Assembly (NCBI RefSeq): GCF_900142385.1
Contig: NZ_FRAQ01000002.1
Location: 434,001 to 498,000, forward strand
Direction of reading: 5' to 3'
DNA from: Marinobacter antarcticus
Lineage (GTDB): Bacteria > Pseudomonadota > Gammaproteobacteria > Pseudomonadales > Oleiphilaceae
DNA: 64,000 bases
A program made the position numbers and the translations under genes. This document shows, one piece after another, positions 54,992 through 63,849 of this stretch; within the stretch, counting starts at the first letter, position 1, and every line of letters begins with the position of its first letter. The notes beneath the pieces were generated by a model, which was given only the letters and a program-made list of their open reading frames with translations, was not told where the DNA came from and did not search any database.

Positions 54992-56455
54992 ATGAATGTA
55001 GTCATCATAGGCGCGGGAATTATGGGGACCACGTTTGCCACTCTGGCAAAAACGTTGGCACCCGAGTTGGATATCACCATTTTAGAGAGACTGGACGGTC
55101 CCGGCGCGGGAAACTCCTCTCCATTCTGGAATGCCGGCACGGGGCATGAAGCGAATTGCGAGCTCAACTACACCCCAGTAGATGCAGAGGTCATTTCGGT
55201 TGAAAAAGCTCTGAAGATCCACGCCCAGTTCAATGTTGCCAAGCAATTCTGGGCTTATTTGATCGAAAAAGGTGTCATCAAAGACCCTAAAACGTTTATT
55301 AATCAAACCAAGCACTGCACCATTGTTTCCGAGTCCGCTATTGAAGAACTGCGATTGCGGTTCAAGGAAATGTCGGCCCATCATTTCTTCGAGCACATGC
55401 GTTATTCAGAAGACTTTGATGAAATCAAGAGCTGGATTCCTTACACCATGGACGAGCGCCCACGCCATGAAAAAATGGCGGCCACCGTCATTGAGACAGG
55501 TACTGACGTTAATTTTGGTGCGTTAACGGAGCAGATGGCGGCCCACGCAACGCAGGACCTGGGTGTAAAATTTGAGTATGGCACCCACGTTAAGCGCGTG
55601 CACCGGAGCCCGACAGGGCGGTGGGTTATCGAGGCTGAATGCAAAGGGAAGCCGGTCCAGCATAAAGCGGATGTGCTGTTTGTCGGGGCCGGTGGGGGCG
55701 CATTCCCCCTTCTAAAGAAAAGCCACTTGCCGTTTCGGAACCGCTTCACCGGCTTTCCGGTCGGGGGGCGTTTTCTTCGGGCGCCGATCAGTGAAGAGCA
55801 AGCCGGGTATTACCGGGCCAAAACCTATGGCAAAGCGAAAGTGGGCGCGCCTCCCATGTCCGTGCCACATCTCGATTTGCGGGTGGTGGACGGTAAGCAT
55901 TACTTATTGTTTGGTCCTTTCGCCTCATTCAATCCTGTTCTCGAGAGAGACCGTGGATTTTTTGATTACCTCAGATCAATTCGCCCGCATGATATCCAGG
56001 GCTTGCTGAACGTCGCCTTAGAGCATTTCCCCCTGGTTAAATATCTGGTTTCAGAGACTTTCAAAGGCGAAAAGAGCATGTTCGAAGAGCTTGATAGCTT
56101 TGCTCCAGGCTTGAGTAAAAGGTTTGACTGGAAACCGGTTCAAGCCGGCCAGCGAGTGCAAATCATCAAAGACGGCGATTTGCAGATGGGCACAGAAATC
56201 CTTGTGTCCAAGGACAAAACTTACGGAACTTTACTGGGGGCTTCGCCCGGGGCGTCGGTTTCGCCCGAGGTTATGTTGCGCTGTCTGGAACAATTGATAC
56301 CGTCTATCTTTTCTAAAGAGGAAGCCAGGAAAAAGAAGAATGAGATTTTCCCCGAGGATGATCTGGATACCTTAGCTAATGATCCTGAGCGTTACCGGGA
56401 GATTCGCGATGCAGCGAACAAACAGTTGGGAATCACTCAGCCCAAGGCGCAGTGA
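54992..56455 (+). CDS. mqo: Malate:quinone oxidoreductase
   Basis: The 487-residue FAD enzyme oxidises malate to oxaloacetate and passes electrons to quinone at the inner membrane. It has IIGAGIMGTTFATLAK at the FAD site, GPGAGNSSPFWNAGTGHEANCELNY (family hallmark) and the C-terminal LLGASPGASVSPEVML. The length is usual for Mqo. It lies after the copB operon, and 144 bases separate the two. Why it sits within a metal-resistance region is unclear; its Fe-S-free chemistry may help under copper stress (inference). Confidence 0.92.
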   Translation: MNVVIIGAGIMGTTFATLAKTLAPELDITILERLDGPGAGNSSPFWNAGTGHEANCELNYTPVDAEVISVEKALKIHAQFNVAKQFWAYLIEKGVIKDPKTFINQTKHCTIVSESAIEELRLRFKEMSAHHFFEHMRYSEDFDEIKSWIPYTMDERPRHEKMAATVIETGTDVNFGALTEQMAAHATQDLGVKFEYGTHVKRVHRSPTGRWVIEAECKGKPVQHKADVLFVGAGGGAFPLLKKSHLPFRNRFTGFPVGGRFLRAPISEEQAGYYRAKTYGKAKVGAPPMSVPHLDLRVVDGKHYLLFGPFASFNPVLERDRGFFDYLRSIRPHDIQGLLNVALEHFPLVKYLVSETFKGEKSMFEELDSFAPGLSKRFDWKPVQAGQRVQIIKDGDLQMGTEILVSKDKTYGTLLGASPGASVSPEVMLRCLEQLIPSIFSKEEARKKKNEIFPEDDLDTLANDPERYREIRDAANKQLGITQPKAQ

Positions 56456-56501
56456 GATCGACCTACACTGTCAATATTGCCAATACTGCGGAGAGTAATC
56501 T

Positions 56502-58238
56502 ATGGACAGCAGGATTAATGTAACGGCGCCTTTGGTCATTCTCCACGGCGATGAAATGGCCCAGGTTGCTTTCGAGCAGATTCTCAAGAAATTCGTCACC
56601 GCGCGCCTGGATATCCAGCTCGAAGAAATCGACCTGTCTGCGGAACACCGTCTGCTGACCAATGGCCAAGCGGTGATTGATGCCATCGACGCTCTTCAGC
56701 GCCTTGGTGTGGGGGTGAAGAACGCAGGTATGACCGTCAACCGCCAGCAATTGGATGAACTGCTCCGCAAGCATCCCGATGTGGACGCCGGCAACCTGCA
56801 CCCACTGGCCACCAAATCCCCTAACGGCGCCATCCGCAAGGGCATCAGCGGCAACATTACCCGAGAGGATATCCAGTTTCGCAACCTCAAGATCAGCCGT
56901 CCGGACTGGGTCGGTCGCGACATTGAAGTGGACACCATGGAGTTCGGCGGCATCAAAGAAAGCTTCAACCAGCTCTCCCAAGCCACGGGTGTGGTCAAGC
57001 TGATGTTTGTGGGCAGCAGCGGCGACCCGGTGGAGTTGCACCGCCGCGAGGTCCGCAAGGGAGACCCCTGGCTGTTGGCCACCAACGATGTGGAGGACGT
57101 CAAAGCCTGGGCTCACCGCTTTTTTCAGCGTGCCATTGACGAGAAACGGGATGTCTATCTCGGCCTGAAAGACACCGTTATCCCGGGCTACGATGGCGCC
57201 ATGCGAACGGTAATTGAAGACATCTACCACAGTGATTACCGCCAGCAGATCAAGGATCTGGGGTTGAGCTATCACTACGAGCTCATTGACGCCCAGGCCG
57301 CACGCATAGTCTCCAACCCGCCACAGCGAGCGCTCTGGGGCGTGCCTGACAACACCACCGGGCGCAAGCTGTTCAAACTGGTAAACCAGCTTCGGGAGTT
57401 CGGCATTCCCAGCCGCAGTGCCCATGTATCAATTTCCCGCATGAGCGCCGGCGGCGGCGACCAGTACGGCAGCTTCAACATGCCGGCGCAGGAAGACGGC
57501 ATCCTCAAGGTGATCGTAGACGGCGAAGAGAAGCATGCCCGCCGCGTCCGGAACGGCGACCCCATGCTGTTCATGTCCAATGACCATGAGGCCATCAAGG
57601 ACTGGGTGGCCCAGGTGTTCCGCGATGCCTCCCGCAAGGACAAAGAGGTCTACTTCGGCCTCAAACGCGAGTATATGGAATACGACGAAGTCTTCAGCAA
57701 CGTTATCACCGAAGTGCGGCGAGAACTGGCCCGGGAGCACACACCACCGCCGTCTTTCATGATCATGCGACCCTCCAGTCAGCTCAAGAAGATGATCACC
57801 GACCCCCCGAGAAATGCCCTCTATCCCTCCCAGAACCTGGACGGCGATATCTTCTCGGACATCTCCGCTGCTCTCGGCGGCAGCTTGGCCACTGCCAGCT
57901 CCATTATCGAGAGCAAGGACGGCACCATGCTCTTCGAGGCGCCCCATGGCACCGCCCATGACCTCTACCTGAAATATCTGGAGAGCGACGGCCGCGACGC
58001 CCACTTTAACCCCTCCGCCCTGATTTTCGCACTCGCTAACGCTCTGGAAACCCTGGGCGAGCGCGAAGGCAACGCGCCCCTGGCCGAATACGCGGTCAAC
58101 CTCAAGGCAGCACTGACCGATACCGTCGACAGAGGGATCGTCACCGCGGATCTCAAGGGCAAAACCGTCGACCCGGATTCGGAACAGGTGGTGGATATGG
58201 CAGGTTTTCTGGATGCTGTGGAAGACGCGTTCCAGTAA
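56502..58238 (+). CDS. Isocitrate dehydrogenase-like protein with internal duplication
   Basis: The 578-residue protein shows isocitrate dehydrogenase features: SPNGAIRK (about 106-113), LGLKDTVIPGYDG with the catalytic-type Lys (K223), YELID (D263), LDGDIFSD (D449 and D453, metal ligands) and EAPHGTAHDLYLKY. It resembles the eukaryotic-type NADP-IDH, which has about 415 residues. The extra length comes from a repeat of the middle domain: residues 186-223 and 351-388 align without gaps, 16 of 38 identical. The catalytic motifs YELID and DGD are thus separated by an extra copy. The cofactor cannot be read safely. The start follows CGGAGAG, 46 bases after mqo, so mqo and this gene may be cotranscribed. 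Confidence 0.8.
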   Translation: MDSRINVTAPLVILHGDEMAQVAFEQILKKFVTARLDIQLEEIDLSAEHRLLTNGQAVIDAIDALQRLGVGVKNAGMTVNRQQLDELLRKHPDVDAGNLHPLATKSPNGAIRKGISGNITREDIQFRNLKISRPDWVGRDIEVDTMEFGGIKESFNQLSQATGVVKLMFVGSSGDPVELHRREVRKGDPWLLATNDVEDVKAWAHRFFQRAIDEKRDVYLGLKDTVIPGYDGAMRTVIEDIYHSDYRQQIKDLGLSYHYELIDAQAARIVSNPPQRALWGVPDNTTGRKLFKLVNQLREFGIPSRSAHVSISRMSAGGGDQYGSFNMPAQEDGILKVIVDGEEKHARRVRNGDPMLFMSNDHEAIKDWVAQVFRDASRKDKEVYFGLKREYMEYDEVFSNVITEVRRELAREHTPPPSFMIMRPSSQLKKMITDPPRNALYPSQNLDGDIFSDISAALGGSLATASSIIESKDGTMLFEAPHGTAHDLYLKYLESDGRDAHFNPSALIFALANALETLGEREGNAPLAEYAVNLKAALTDTVDRGIVTADLKGKTVDPDSEQVVDMAGFLDAVEDAFQ

Positions 58239-58327
58239 GTTTCAGCCGGCAGACACGTCCTGACCTATGAATGCAATTTATGATTCATGTCAAATAGCCA
58301 TTTAAAAAACGGCGTTGCCCACCGATT

Positions 58328-58343
58328 TTCAGTAGCAGTTCAG
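58328..58343 (+). promoter_or_regulatory. TTCAG-N6-TTCAG box before the small protein/permease/Cu-ATPase genes
   Basis: TTCAG at 58328-58332 and again at 58339-58343, exactly 11 bases apart, in the 156-base gap after the isocitrate dehydrogenase gene and 52 bases before the next start. It is the same pattern as at the response regulator and cupredoxin promoters, which suggests control by the same regulator. Confidence 0.6.
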
Positions 58344-58394
58344 TTTGGAGTGTTGTGATAGAGGCAATGCAAATAGGCTAAGAGGTGCAAAGCC

Positions 58395-58748
58395 ATGATC
58401 CATGCCAATAAACCAACAAACCAGGCGCAATTTCTGCTTCGGCGTAAACTGACCGTTGAAGGATTTACGGACAGCCAGTGGGTGGATTTTATTCAGGAAC
58501 TGAATCATCACCCATGCGTTGACATTGCTGAACGCAAGCCGAAATGCCGGTTGATCGTCACCTTTGACGCCACCCATTGGTCTACCGACGCTCTAATTGA
58601 GCTTGTTGAATCGTATGGCGGCCGTTTGAAGGGCGGTTGGTGGGAGCGTCAAAAACTGGCACGGTACCGATTCAGCGATGAAAACATCCGGGCCAACGCC
58701 AACCTTGCCCCCTTCTGCTGTTCAAAAATTCCACCGATGAAAAAGTAA
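58395..58748 (+). CDS. Hypothetical protein of the metal island
   Basis: This 117-residue cytoplasmic protein has no signal peptide or membrane helix. Its alternating helix-strand pattern (LTVEGFTDSQWVDFIQELNH, CRLIVTFDATHWSTDALIELVESYGGRL) resembles an HMA-like ferredoxin fold without the CxxC metal motif, though a CC pair sits near the C-terminus (APFCCSKIPP). I do not recognise the family. It lies behind a regulator box and 11 bases before the APC permease, so it should be cotranscribed with the permease and Cu-ATPase. Confidence 0.7.
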   Translation: MIHANKPTNQAQFLLRRKLTVEGFTDSQWVDFIQELNHHPCVDIAERKPKCRLIVTFDATHWSTDALIELVESYGGRLKGGWWERQKLARYRFSDENIRANANLAPFCCSKIPPMKK

Positions 58749-58759
58749 CGGGAGGCTAC

Positions 58760-60118
58760 ATGGGAATGAGCAAGGAGCAGGATAGGACGACCCGCTACAA
58801 AGAGGGCAGTCTGACGCTATCCGGCACGGTTATGCTGGGAACCGGCGTCATGATCGGCGCCGGCATCTTTGCGCTCACCGGGCAGATGGCCGAAATGACT
58901 GGAGCGCTATTCCCGCTGGCATTTCTGGCTGCGGCGGTGATCGTTTCCTTTAGTTCGTATTCCTACATCAAAATCTCCAACGCCTATCCGTCAGCCGGCG
59001 GTATTGGCATGTACCTGCATAAAGCTTACGGCGATCGCCTGCCCACGGCCTTCCATGCCCTGCTGATGTATTTCTCGATGGTGATCGCCCAGAGCTTTCT
59101 GGCGCGCACCTTTGGCTCCTACACCATGCAGCTGTTCGGGGGCGATGAAAGTGGGCTCATGGTACCAATTCTCGGGGTGTCACTTATCCTGGCGGCGTTC
59201 GTGATCAACCTGTTGGGCAACCGGATGGTTCAGGGGGTTGCGTCGTTCATTGGTGTGTTAAAGATCGGCGGCATTCTGATTATTGGACTGGTCGGTGTCT
59301 GGTTGGCCGACAGCCTTGCCGTCGACTTTTCCAACACGGGAGAAGCCGGTGCCGTTGGCAATTTCCTGGGCGCAACGGCTCTGGGCATACTGGCGTTCAA
59401 GGGTTTTACCACGATCACCAACAGCGGCTCCGAAGTCAAAGACCCGCATCGCAACGTTGGCCGCGCTATCGTTATCTCAATTGCCGCCTGCGTGGTGATC
59501 TACACCTTGGTCGGCTTCGCTGTCGCAAGCAACCTGTCGCTCGCCGAAATTATTGAGAGCCGGGATTACTCCCTGGCGGCCGCAGCACGCCCGGCGCTGG
59601 GTGAGTATGCGGTGTGGTTCACGGTAGCCATTGCCATGATGGCAACGGCGGGTGGCATTCTTGCCAGCATATTTGCAGTGTCTCGCATGCTGGCCATGTT
59701 GACCGAAATGAAATTGGTACCCCACAGCCACTTCGGCATGCCCGGCAGCATTCAGAAACACACACTTGTCTACACAGTGGTGCTGGGTCTGATTCTAACC
59801 GCCTTTTTTGATCTTTCACGGATTGCGGCGCTCGGGATTATCTTCTATCTGATTATGGATATCGCCATTCATTGGGGGGTGTTGCGTTATCTGCGCGAGG
59901 ATGTGAAGGCGACAATATGGGTGCCGACCGTGGCGATCGTTCTGGATCTGCTGGTGCTAGGTGGCTTTGTCTGGGTCAAGCTGGGGTCCGATCCGTTTGT
60001 GATTGGCGTGGCAGTCGTCACCATGATCGTGATTGCGATTGGTGAGCAGGTATTTCTGAAATCTTCAGCAAGAAAACAAGCAATGGACGGTGAAGAGGCT
60101 CACTCACACCACCATTGA
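58760..60118 (+). CDS. APC-superfamily permease with His-rich C-terminal tail
   Basis: This 452-residue protein has about 12 membrane helices of the amino acid-polyamine-organocation type, with GTGVMIGAGIFALTGQMAE at the unwound first helix and SEVKDPHRNVGRAIVISI later, both usual for the family. The tail ends in HSHHH and may bind metal. An amino-acid permease in front of the copper ATPase gene is odd; I have seen such permeases in metal clusters, but the substrate is unknown. The ribosome site is GGGAGG. The gene sits 31 bases before the small membrane protein. Confidence 0.78.
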   Translation: MGMSKEQDRTTRYKEGSLTLSGTVMLGTGVMIGAGIFALTGQMAEMTGALFPLAFLAAAVIVSFSSYSYIKISNAYPSAGGIGMYLHKAYGDRLPTAFHALLMYFSMVIAQSFLARTFGSYTMQLFGGDESGLMVPILGVSLILAAFVINLLGNRMVQGVASFIGVLKIGGILIIGLVGVWLADSLAVDFSNTGEAGAVGNFLGATALGILAFKGFTTITNSGSEVKDPHRNVGRAIVISIAACVVIYTLVGFAVASNLSLAEIIESRDYSLAAAARPALGEYAVWFTVAIAMMATAGGILASIFAVSRMLAMLTEMKLVPHSHFGMPGSIQKHTLVYTVVLGLILTAFFDLSRIAALGIIFYLIMDIAIHWGVLRYLREDVKATIWVPTVAIVLDLLVLGGFVWVKLGSDPFVIGVAVVTMIVIAIGEQVFLKSSARKQAMDGEEAHSHHH

Positions 60119-60149
60119 TGTCTACGACAATATAAGGGAGGACAATCTC

Positions 60150-60377
60150 ATGATGGACGAGAACATGTTTGGCAACACCATGTGGGCCGGGCACTGGCTG
60201 TGGATGCTGGTGATTGCGATTGTAGTCGTCATACCGGTATGGCGACTCTGTCAGCGTGCGGGATATCCGGGCTGGCTGGGAGTCCTGATACTGATTCCGA
60301 TGGTCAATCTGGCGTTGTTGTATTTTATCGCTTTTGCTGATTGGCCTGCGAATAAAACAGGAGCACAGAATGAGTGA
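60150..60377 (+). CDS. Small membrane protein
   Basis: This 75-residue protein starts at ATG 60150 behind AAGGGAGG. It has two hydrophobic segments (about 13-31 and 41-62), and the region between them holds [14 protein letters not shown]. The pattern is like short DUF-type membrane proteins (the GYPGW motif recalls DUF5684/DUF805-like families), with no known role. The end overlaps the Cu-ATPase start by 8 bases, so the two are translationally coupled. Confidence 0.7.
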   Translation: MMDENMFGNTMWAGHWLWMLVIAIVVVIPVWRLCQRAGYPGWLGVLILIPMVNLALLYFIAFADWPANKTGAQNE

Positions 60378-62721
60378 GCACGAGCATCAACATGATCATC
60401 ACGGACATGAAAACCAGGGGGAGCATTCCGTAAAAGACCCTGTCTGCGGGATGTCGGTAGATCCCCATACCGCAGAGCATCGCAGCGAGCATGCAGGCAA
60501 GACCTGGTATTTTTGTTCGTCCGGATGCCAGTCAAAGTTCGAGGGCGATCCAGAGAAGTACCTCAGCGAAAAAAGTGAGCCGGCGGAGCCGGTAGCACCG
60601 GGCACCATGTACACCTGCCCAATGCATCCGGAGATTCGTCAGCAGGGGCCAGGCGATTGCCCGATTTGTGGGATGGCGCTTGAGCCGGAGGAGGTGAGTC
60701 TTGATCAAGGGCCCTCCGAAGAACTGACTGACATGACTCGTCGATTCTGGATCGGCCTGGCCCTGGCGCTTCCTGTTTTTTTGCTTGAAATGGGTGGTCA
60801 CTTTTTCAAGATTGACGATGTTGTTTCGCCACAAATCTCCAACTGGATTCAGCTGGTTCTGGCGACGCCAGTGGTCGTCTGGTGTGGCGCGCCATTTTTT
60901 GTTCGGGGCTGGAAATCGATCCTCAGCCGCAATCTGAATATGTTCACTCTGATTGCCATTGGCACGGGCGTCTCTCTGATTTACAGCCTTGTAGCGACCC
61001 TGGCGCCGCAGATATTCCCCGAGGCCTTCCAACAGCAGGATGGCTCGGTCGCCGTGTATTTTGAAGCAGCCGCCGTGATCGTGGTGCTGGTGTTGTTGGG
61101 CCAGGTTCTCGAGCTCCGGGCCCGGGAGAAAACCTCTGGTGCCATCAAAGCCTTGTTGGACCTTGCCCCGGCCACCGCAAGAAAACTGGGTGATGACGGC
61201 AGTGAGTCCGACGTTTCGCTCGATCAGGTAAAGGTCGGCGACCGATTGCGGGTTCGCCCGGGCGACAAGGTGCCCCTGGACGGAGAGGTACTCGAAGGCA
61301 GTTCCAACGTGGATGAATCCATGGTCACCGGTGAGCCGCTGGCTATCAGTAAGAAGACCGGAGACCAGGTCATTGGCGGCAGCATTAACCAGCAGGGCAG
61401 TTTCATCATGCGGGCCGACAAAGTCGGACGCGACACCATGCTTTCACAAATTGTGCAAATGGTCGCCAGCGCCCAACGCAGCCGCGCGCCAATCCAGGGG
61501 CTGGCCGATAAGGTGGCCGGCTGGTTCGTACCAGCGGTTATCCTTGTCGCAGTCATTGCGTTCGTAGTCTGGTCCATTTTTGGGCCAGCGCCGCCCATGG
61601 CCTTTGGTCTCATCGCCGCCGTTAGTGTGTTGATTATTGCCTGTCCATGCGCTTTGGGACTCGCGACGCCCATGTCGATTATGGTCGGTGTTGGGCGAGG
61701 CGCCCAGAGTGGTGTGCTGATCCGGGATGCGGAAGCTCTAGAGCGCATGGAGAAAGTCGACACCGTAGTGGTGGACAAGACCGGCACGCTGACCGAAGGC
61801 AAACCCCAGGTGACGAAGCTGGTTCCAGCGAACGGGTTCAGCGAGGAGGACCTGATGCGATTTGCCGGGGGGCTCGAAAAGGGCAGTGAGCATCCTTTGG
61901 CGCATGCCATTCTCGAAAAAGCCAAAACTATGGAACTGACGTTGCCGGACGCCGAGGGTTTCGACTCCCCGAACGGTAAAGGCGTCACCGGCACGATCGA
62001 TGAAAAAAAGGTTCTGCTTGGCAATCGCTTGCTGATGCAGGCAGAAAGTGTTGATACCTCCGCTTTCGAGGAAGAAGCGAATCAGCTGAGAGAAGACGGC
62101 GCCACGGTGATCTTTGCGGCCGTGGATGGCAACGTCTGTGGTTTGCTGGCGATTGCAGACCCGGTCAAGGAGACCACGGAAGCGGCAATAGCCGCTCTTC
62201 AAAAGGAGGGAGTTCGGGTGGTGATGCTGACCGGCGACAACCGGACCTCCGCCGAAGCCGTTGCCCGCAAACTCCATATTGATGAAGTGGAAGCGGAAGT
62301 GCTACCGGAAGACAAGGGCAAGATTATCCAGCGGCTGAAGGATGAAGGCCGCATTGTTGTCATGGCAGGTGATGGTGTGAATGATGCGCCAGCCCTGGCA
62401 ACCGCAGACGTAGGCATCGCCATGGGAACCGGCACAGACGTTGCCATCGAAAGCGCGGGTATTACGCTGTTGCGCGGTGATCTCATGGGTATTGTGGAAG
62501 CGCGGCGTTTATCGCTGGCTACGATGCGCAATATCCGGCAGAACCTGTTCTTTGCATTCATTTATAACTCGGCCGGTGTGCCGATCGCCGCAGGGATACT
62601 TTACCCATTTGCAGGGATTCTGCTGTCTCCGATTTTTGCGGCGGCGGCCATGTCGCTGTCTTCGGTCAGCGTAATTACGAATGCGCTACGGTTGAGGTTA
62701 GTGAAACTATCAGATGACTAG
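60370..62721 (+). CDS. Copper-translocating P1B-type ATPase with YHS and heavy-metal-binding domains
   Basis: The 783-residue pump from ATG 60370 has an N-terminal His-rich stretch, a YHS/TRASH-like domain ([10 protein letters not shown] and [12 protein letters not shown]), a heavy-metal-binding domain ([13 protein letters not shown] and [10 protein letters not shown]), then eight membrane segments with the CPC ion site ([11 protein letters not shown]), the phosphorylation site DKTGTLTEG and the [10 protein letters not shown] hinge. This is the usual order of CopA/SilP-type Cu(I)/Ag(I) exporters, lacking the HMA CxxC domain of classical CopA. It is the core of the metal operon. Confidence 0.93.
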   Translation: MSEHEHQHDHHGHENQGEHSVKDPVCGMSVDPHTAEHRSEHAGKTWYFCSSGCQSKFEGDPEKYLSEKSEPAEPVAPGTMYTCPMHPEIRQQGPGDCPICGMALEPEEVSLDQGPSEELTDMTRRFWIGLALALPVFLLEMGGHFFKIDDVVSPQISNWIQLVLATPVVVWCGAPFFVRGWKSILSRNLNMFTLIAIGTGVSLIYSLVATLAPQIFPEAFQQQDGSVAVYFEAAAVIVVLVLLGQVLELRAREKTSGAIKALLDLAPATARKLGDDGSESDVSLDQVKVGDRLRVRPGDKVPLDGEVLEGSSNVDESMVTGEPLAISKKTGDQVIGGSINQQGSFIMRADKVGRDTMLSQIVQMVASAQRSRAPIQGLADKVAGWFVPAVILVAVIAFVVWSIFGPAPPMAFGLIAAVSVLIIACPCALGLATPMSIMVGVGRGAQSGVLIRDAEALERMEKVDTVVVDKTGTLTEGKPQVTKLVPANGFSEEDLMRFAGGLEKGSEHPLAHAILEKAKTMELTLPDAEGFDSPNGKGVTGTIDEKKVLLGNRLLMQAESVDTSAFEEEANQLREDGATVIFAAVDGNVCGLLAIADPVKETTEAAIAALQKEGVRVVMLTGDNRTSAEAVARKLHIDEVEAEVLPEDKGKIIQRLKDEGRIVVMAGDGVNDAPALATADVGIAMGTGTDVAIESAGITLLRGDLMGIVEARRLSLATMRNIRQNLFFAFIYNSAGVPIAAGILYPFAGILLSPIFAAAAMSLSSVSVITNALRLRLVKLSDD

Positions 62722-62756
62722 GTTGATGGAGCCTTCCCTGTAAAAAGGAGATGTGT

Positions 62757-63143
62757 ATGTCTTATACAATGAATCGCGTTATCCAGAATGCCGGTTTCGC
62801 TGAAGTGGACGAACGGACCCGTAAAGCCCTTGCCGACCGGGGTTTCGGGATTTTGACGGAAATAGACGTCAAGGCCACCATGAAAAAGAAACTGGACAAG
62901 GATATGCTCGCCTACACAATTCTCGGGGCATGTAATCCAAACATGGCCTGGGAAGCGATCGGCGTAGAACCTCGGGTAGGTGCAATGTTGCCATGCAACG
63001 TCATTCTTCGCGAGACAACCGAGGGCGTTGAGGTTAGTGCGGTTGACCCCGTTTCATCCATGACAGCAATTGGTAATAAGCAACTCGAGGAGATTGCAGG
63101 TGAGGTGAGGGACATGCTGTCTGAAGTTGTCAACGCGATCTGA
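62757..63143 (+). CDS. DUF302 domain protein
   Basis: The 128-residue protein has the DUF302 core: VIQNAGFAEVDERTRKALADRGFGILTEIDVKATMKKKL, LGACNPNMAWEAI and LPCNVILRE. The family is of unknown function and is commonly found near copper or redox genes. No signal peptide is seen. I prefer ATG 62757 because an ATG at 62751 touches the GGAG ribosome site directly. It lies 35 bases after the Cu-ATPase, probably cotranscribed. Confidence 0.86.
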   Translation: MSYTMNRVIQNAGFAEVDERTRKALADRGFGILTEIDVKATMKKKLDKDMLAYTILGACNPNMAWEAIGVEPRVGAMLPCNVILRETTEGVEVSAVDPVSSMTAIGNKQLEEIAGEVRDMLSEVVNAI

Positions 63144-63204
63144 CGGCTGAATCGACCAGCAAAAACTTGATGTACAGCAATCGTGAGGTTGATTTGAGCA
63201 TAAA

Positions 63205-63220
63205 TTCAGGTTCGATTCAG
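63205..63220 (+). promoter_or_regulatory. TTCAG-N6-TTCAG box before the Met-rich gene
   Basis: TTCAG at 63205-63209 and at 63216-63220, 11 bases apart, lie 55 bases before the ATG of the Met-rich gene, in the 131-base gap after the DUF302 gene. This is the clearest plain copy of the motif (both halves read ATTCAGG). Confidence 0.65.
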
Positions 63221-63274
63221 GTAGATGAAGTTTACTGAATATGTCGCAAATCGACCTCGTTAAGGAGCTTCGCT

Positions 63275-63748
63275 ATGAAGAGTTTCACCAAAGTAATCGC
63301 AATCTCGTTGATTATGGCCACACCGATTGTCTGGGCGCATGGTTCAGGTAACCAGCAGGGGCCTGGTGGTATGATGACCTCCCCGGAGCAGATGCAGGAA
63401 ATGCAACAGAATATGTCCCGCATGCAGGATATGAGTGGCCAGATGCGGCAAAATCCCGGACAAGACCATCAAGAGCTCATGCAAGAGCATATGGAGCTCA
63501 TGCAAGAGCAGATGCACATGATGCGTGACGGTATGATGGGCAACCACGGTATGATGAACGGTCAGGGTATGATGAACGGTCAGGGTATGATGAACGGTCA
63601 GGGTATGCAGGGGAATTCCAGCCAGGGCCAACCTGCAATTAAACCGGAGGACCGCTTCCAGTTTATGGAAAAACGCATGGATCAGATGCAGTTGATGATG
63701 GAGCAAATACTGGAGCATCAGCAGGAACTGCAAGGTCGCGCAAAGTGA
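63275..63748 (+). CDS. Exported Met/Gln-rich protein, probably copper-binding
   Basis: The 157-residue protein has a signal peptide (about 1-21, cleavage near VWA-HG). The mature part is dominated by Met, Gln, His and Gly: PGGMMTSPEQMQEMQQNMSR, HMELMQEQMHMM and three copies of GMMNGQ. No Cys is present. Such sequences bind Cu(I) through Met thioethers in periplasmic chaperones or sponges. It has its own copy of the TTCAG box upstream. The C-terminal part (EKRMDQMQLMMEQILEHQQELQ) is probably a coiled coil. No named family is recognised. Confidence 0.75.
   Translation: MKSFTKVIAISLIMATPIVWAHGSGNQQGPGGMMTSPEQMQEMQQNMSRMQDMSGQMRQNPGQDHQELMQEHMELMQEQMHMMRDGMMGNHGMMNGQGMMNGQGMMNGQGMQGNSSQGQPAIKPEDRFQFMEKRMDQMQLMMEQILEHQQELQGRAK
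63548..63601 (+). repeat. Three tandem copies of an 18-base unit in the Met-rich gene
   Basis: GGTATGATGAACGGTCAG occurs three times in a row (63548-63565, 63566-63583, 63584-63601), preceded and followed by degenerate copies. The unit encodes GMMNGQ. A second repeat of 17 bases (GAGCTCATGCAAGAGCA) lies at 63473-63489 and 63494-63510, 21 bases apart. Such repeats can change in copy number by slippage and vary the number of Met sites. Confidence 0.85.
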
Positions 63749-63849
63749 CTAGCTGATCATTGCTGGGGGGGTGTGTTTATACCGCCCCGAAGATGGACTG
63801 TCCGTCAGAAGAGCGGTTGAGTGCACCAAATTTACCTGCGAGACGCACC

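Noticed and set aside
56463..57425. 320-residue ORF on the minus strand inside the isocitrate dehydrogenase gene
   Set aside because: Antisense shadow of a GC-rich gene; no motif and no ribosome site.
63548..63601. Tandem repeats considered as a CRISPR array
   Set aside because: The units follow each other without spacers and lie in frame within a coding sequence.
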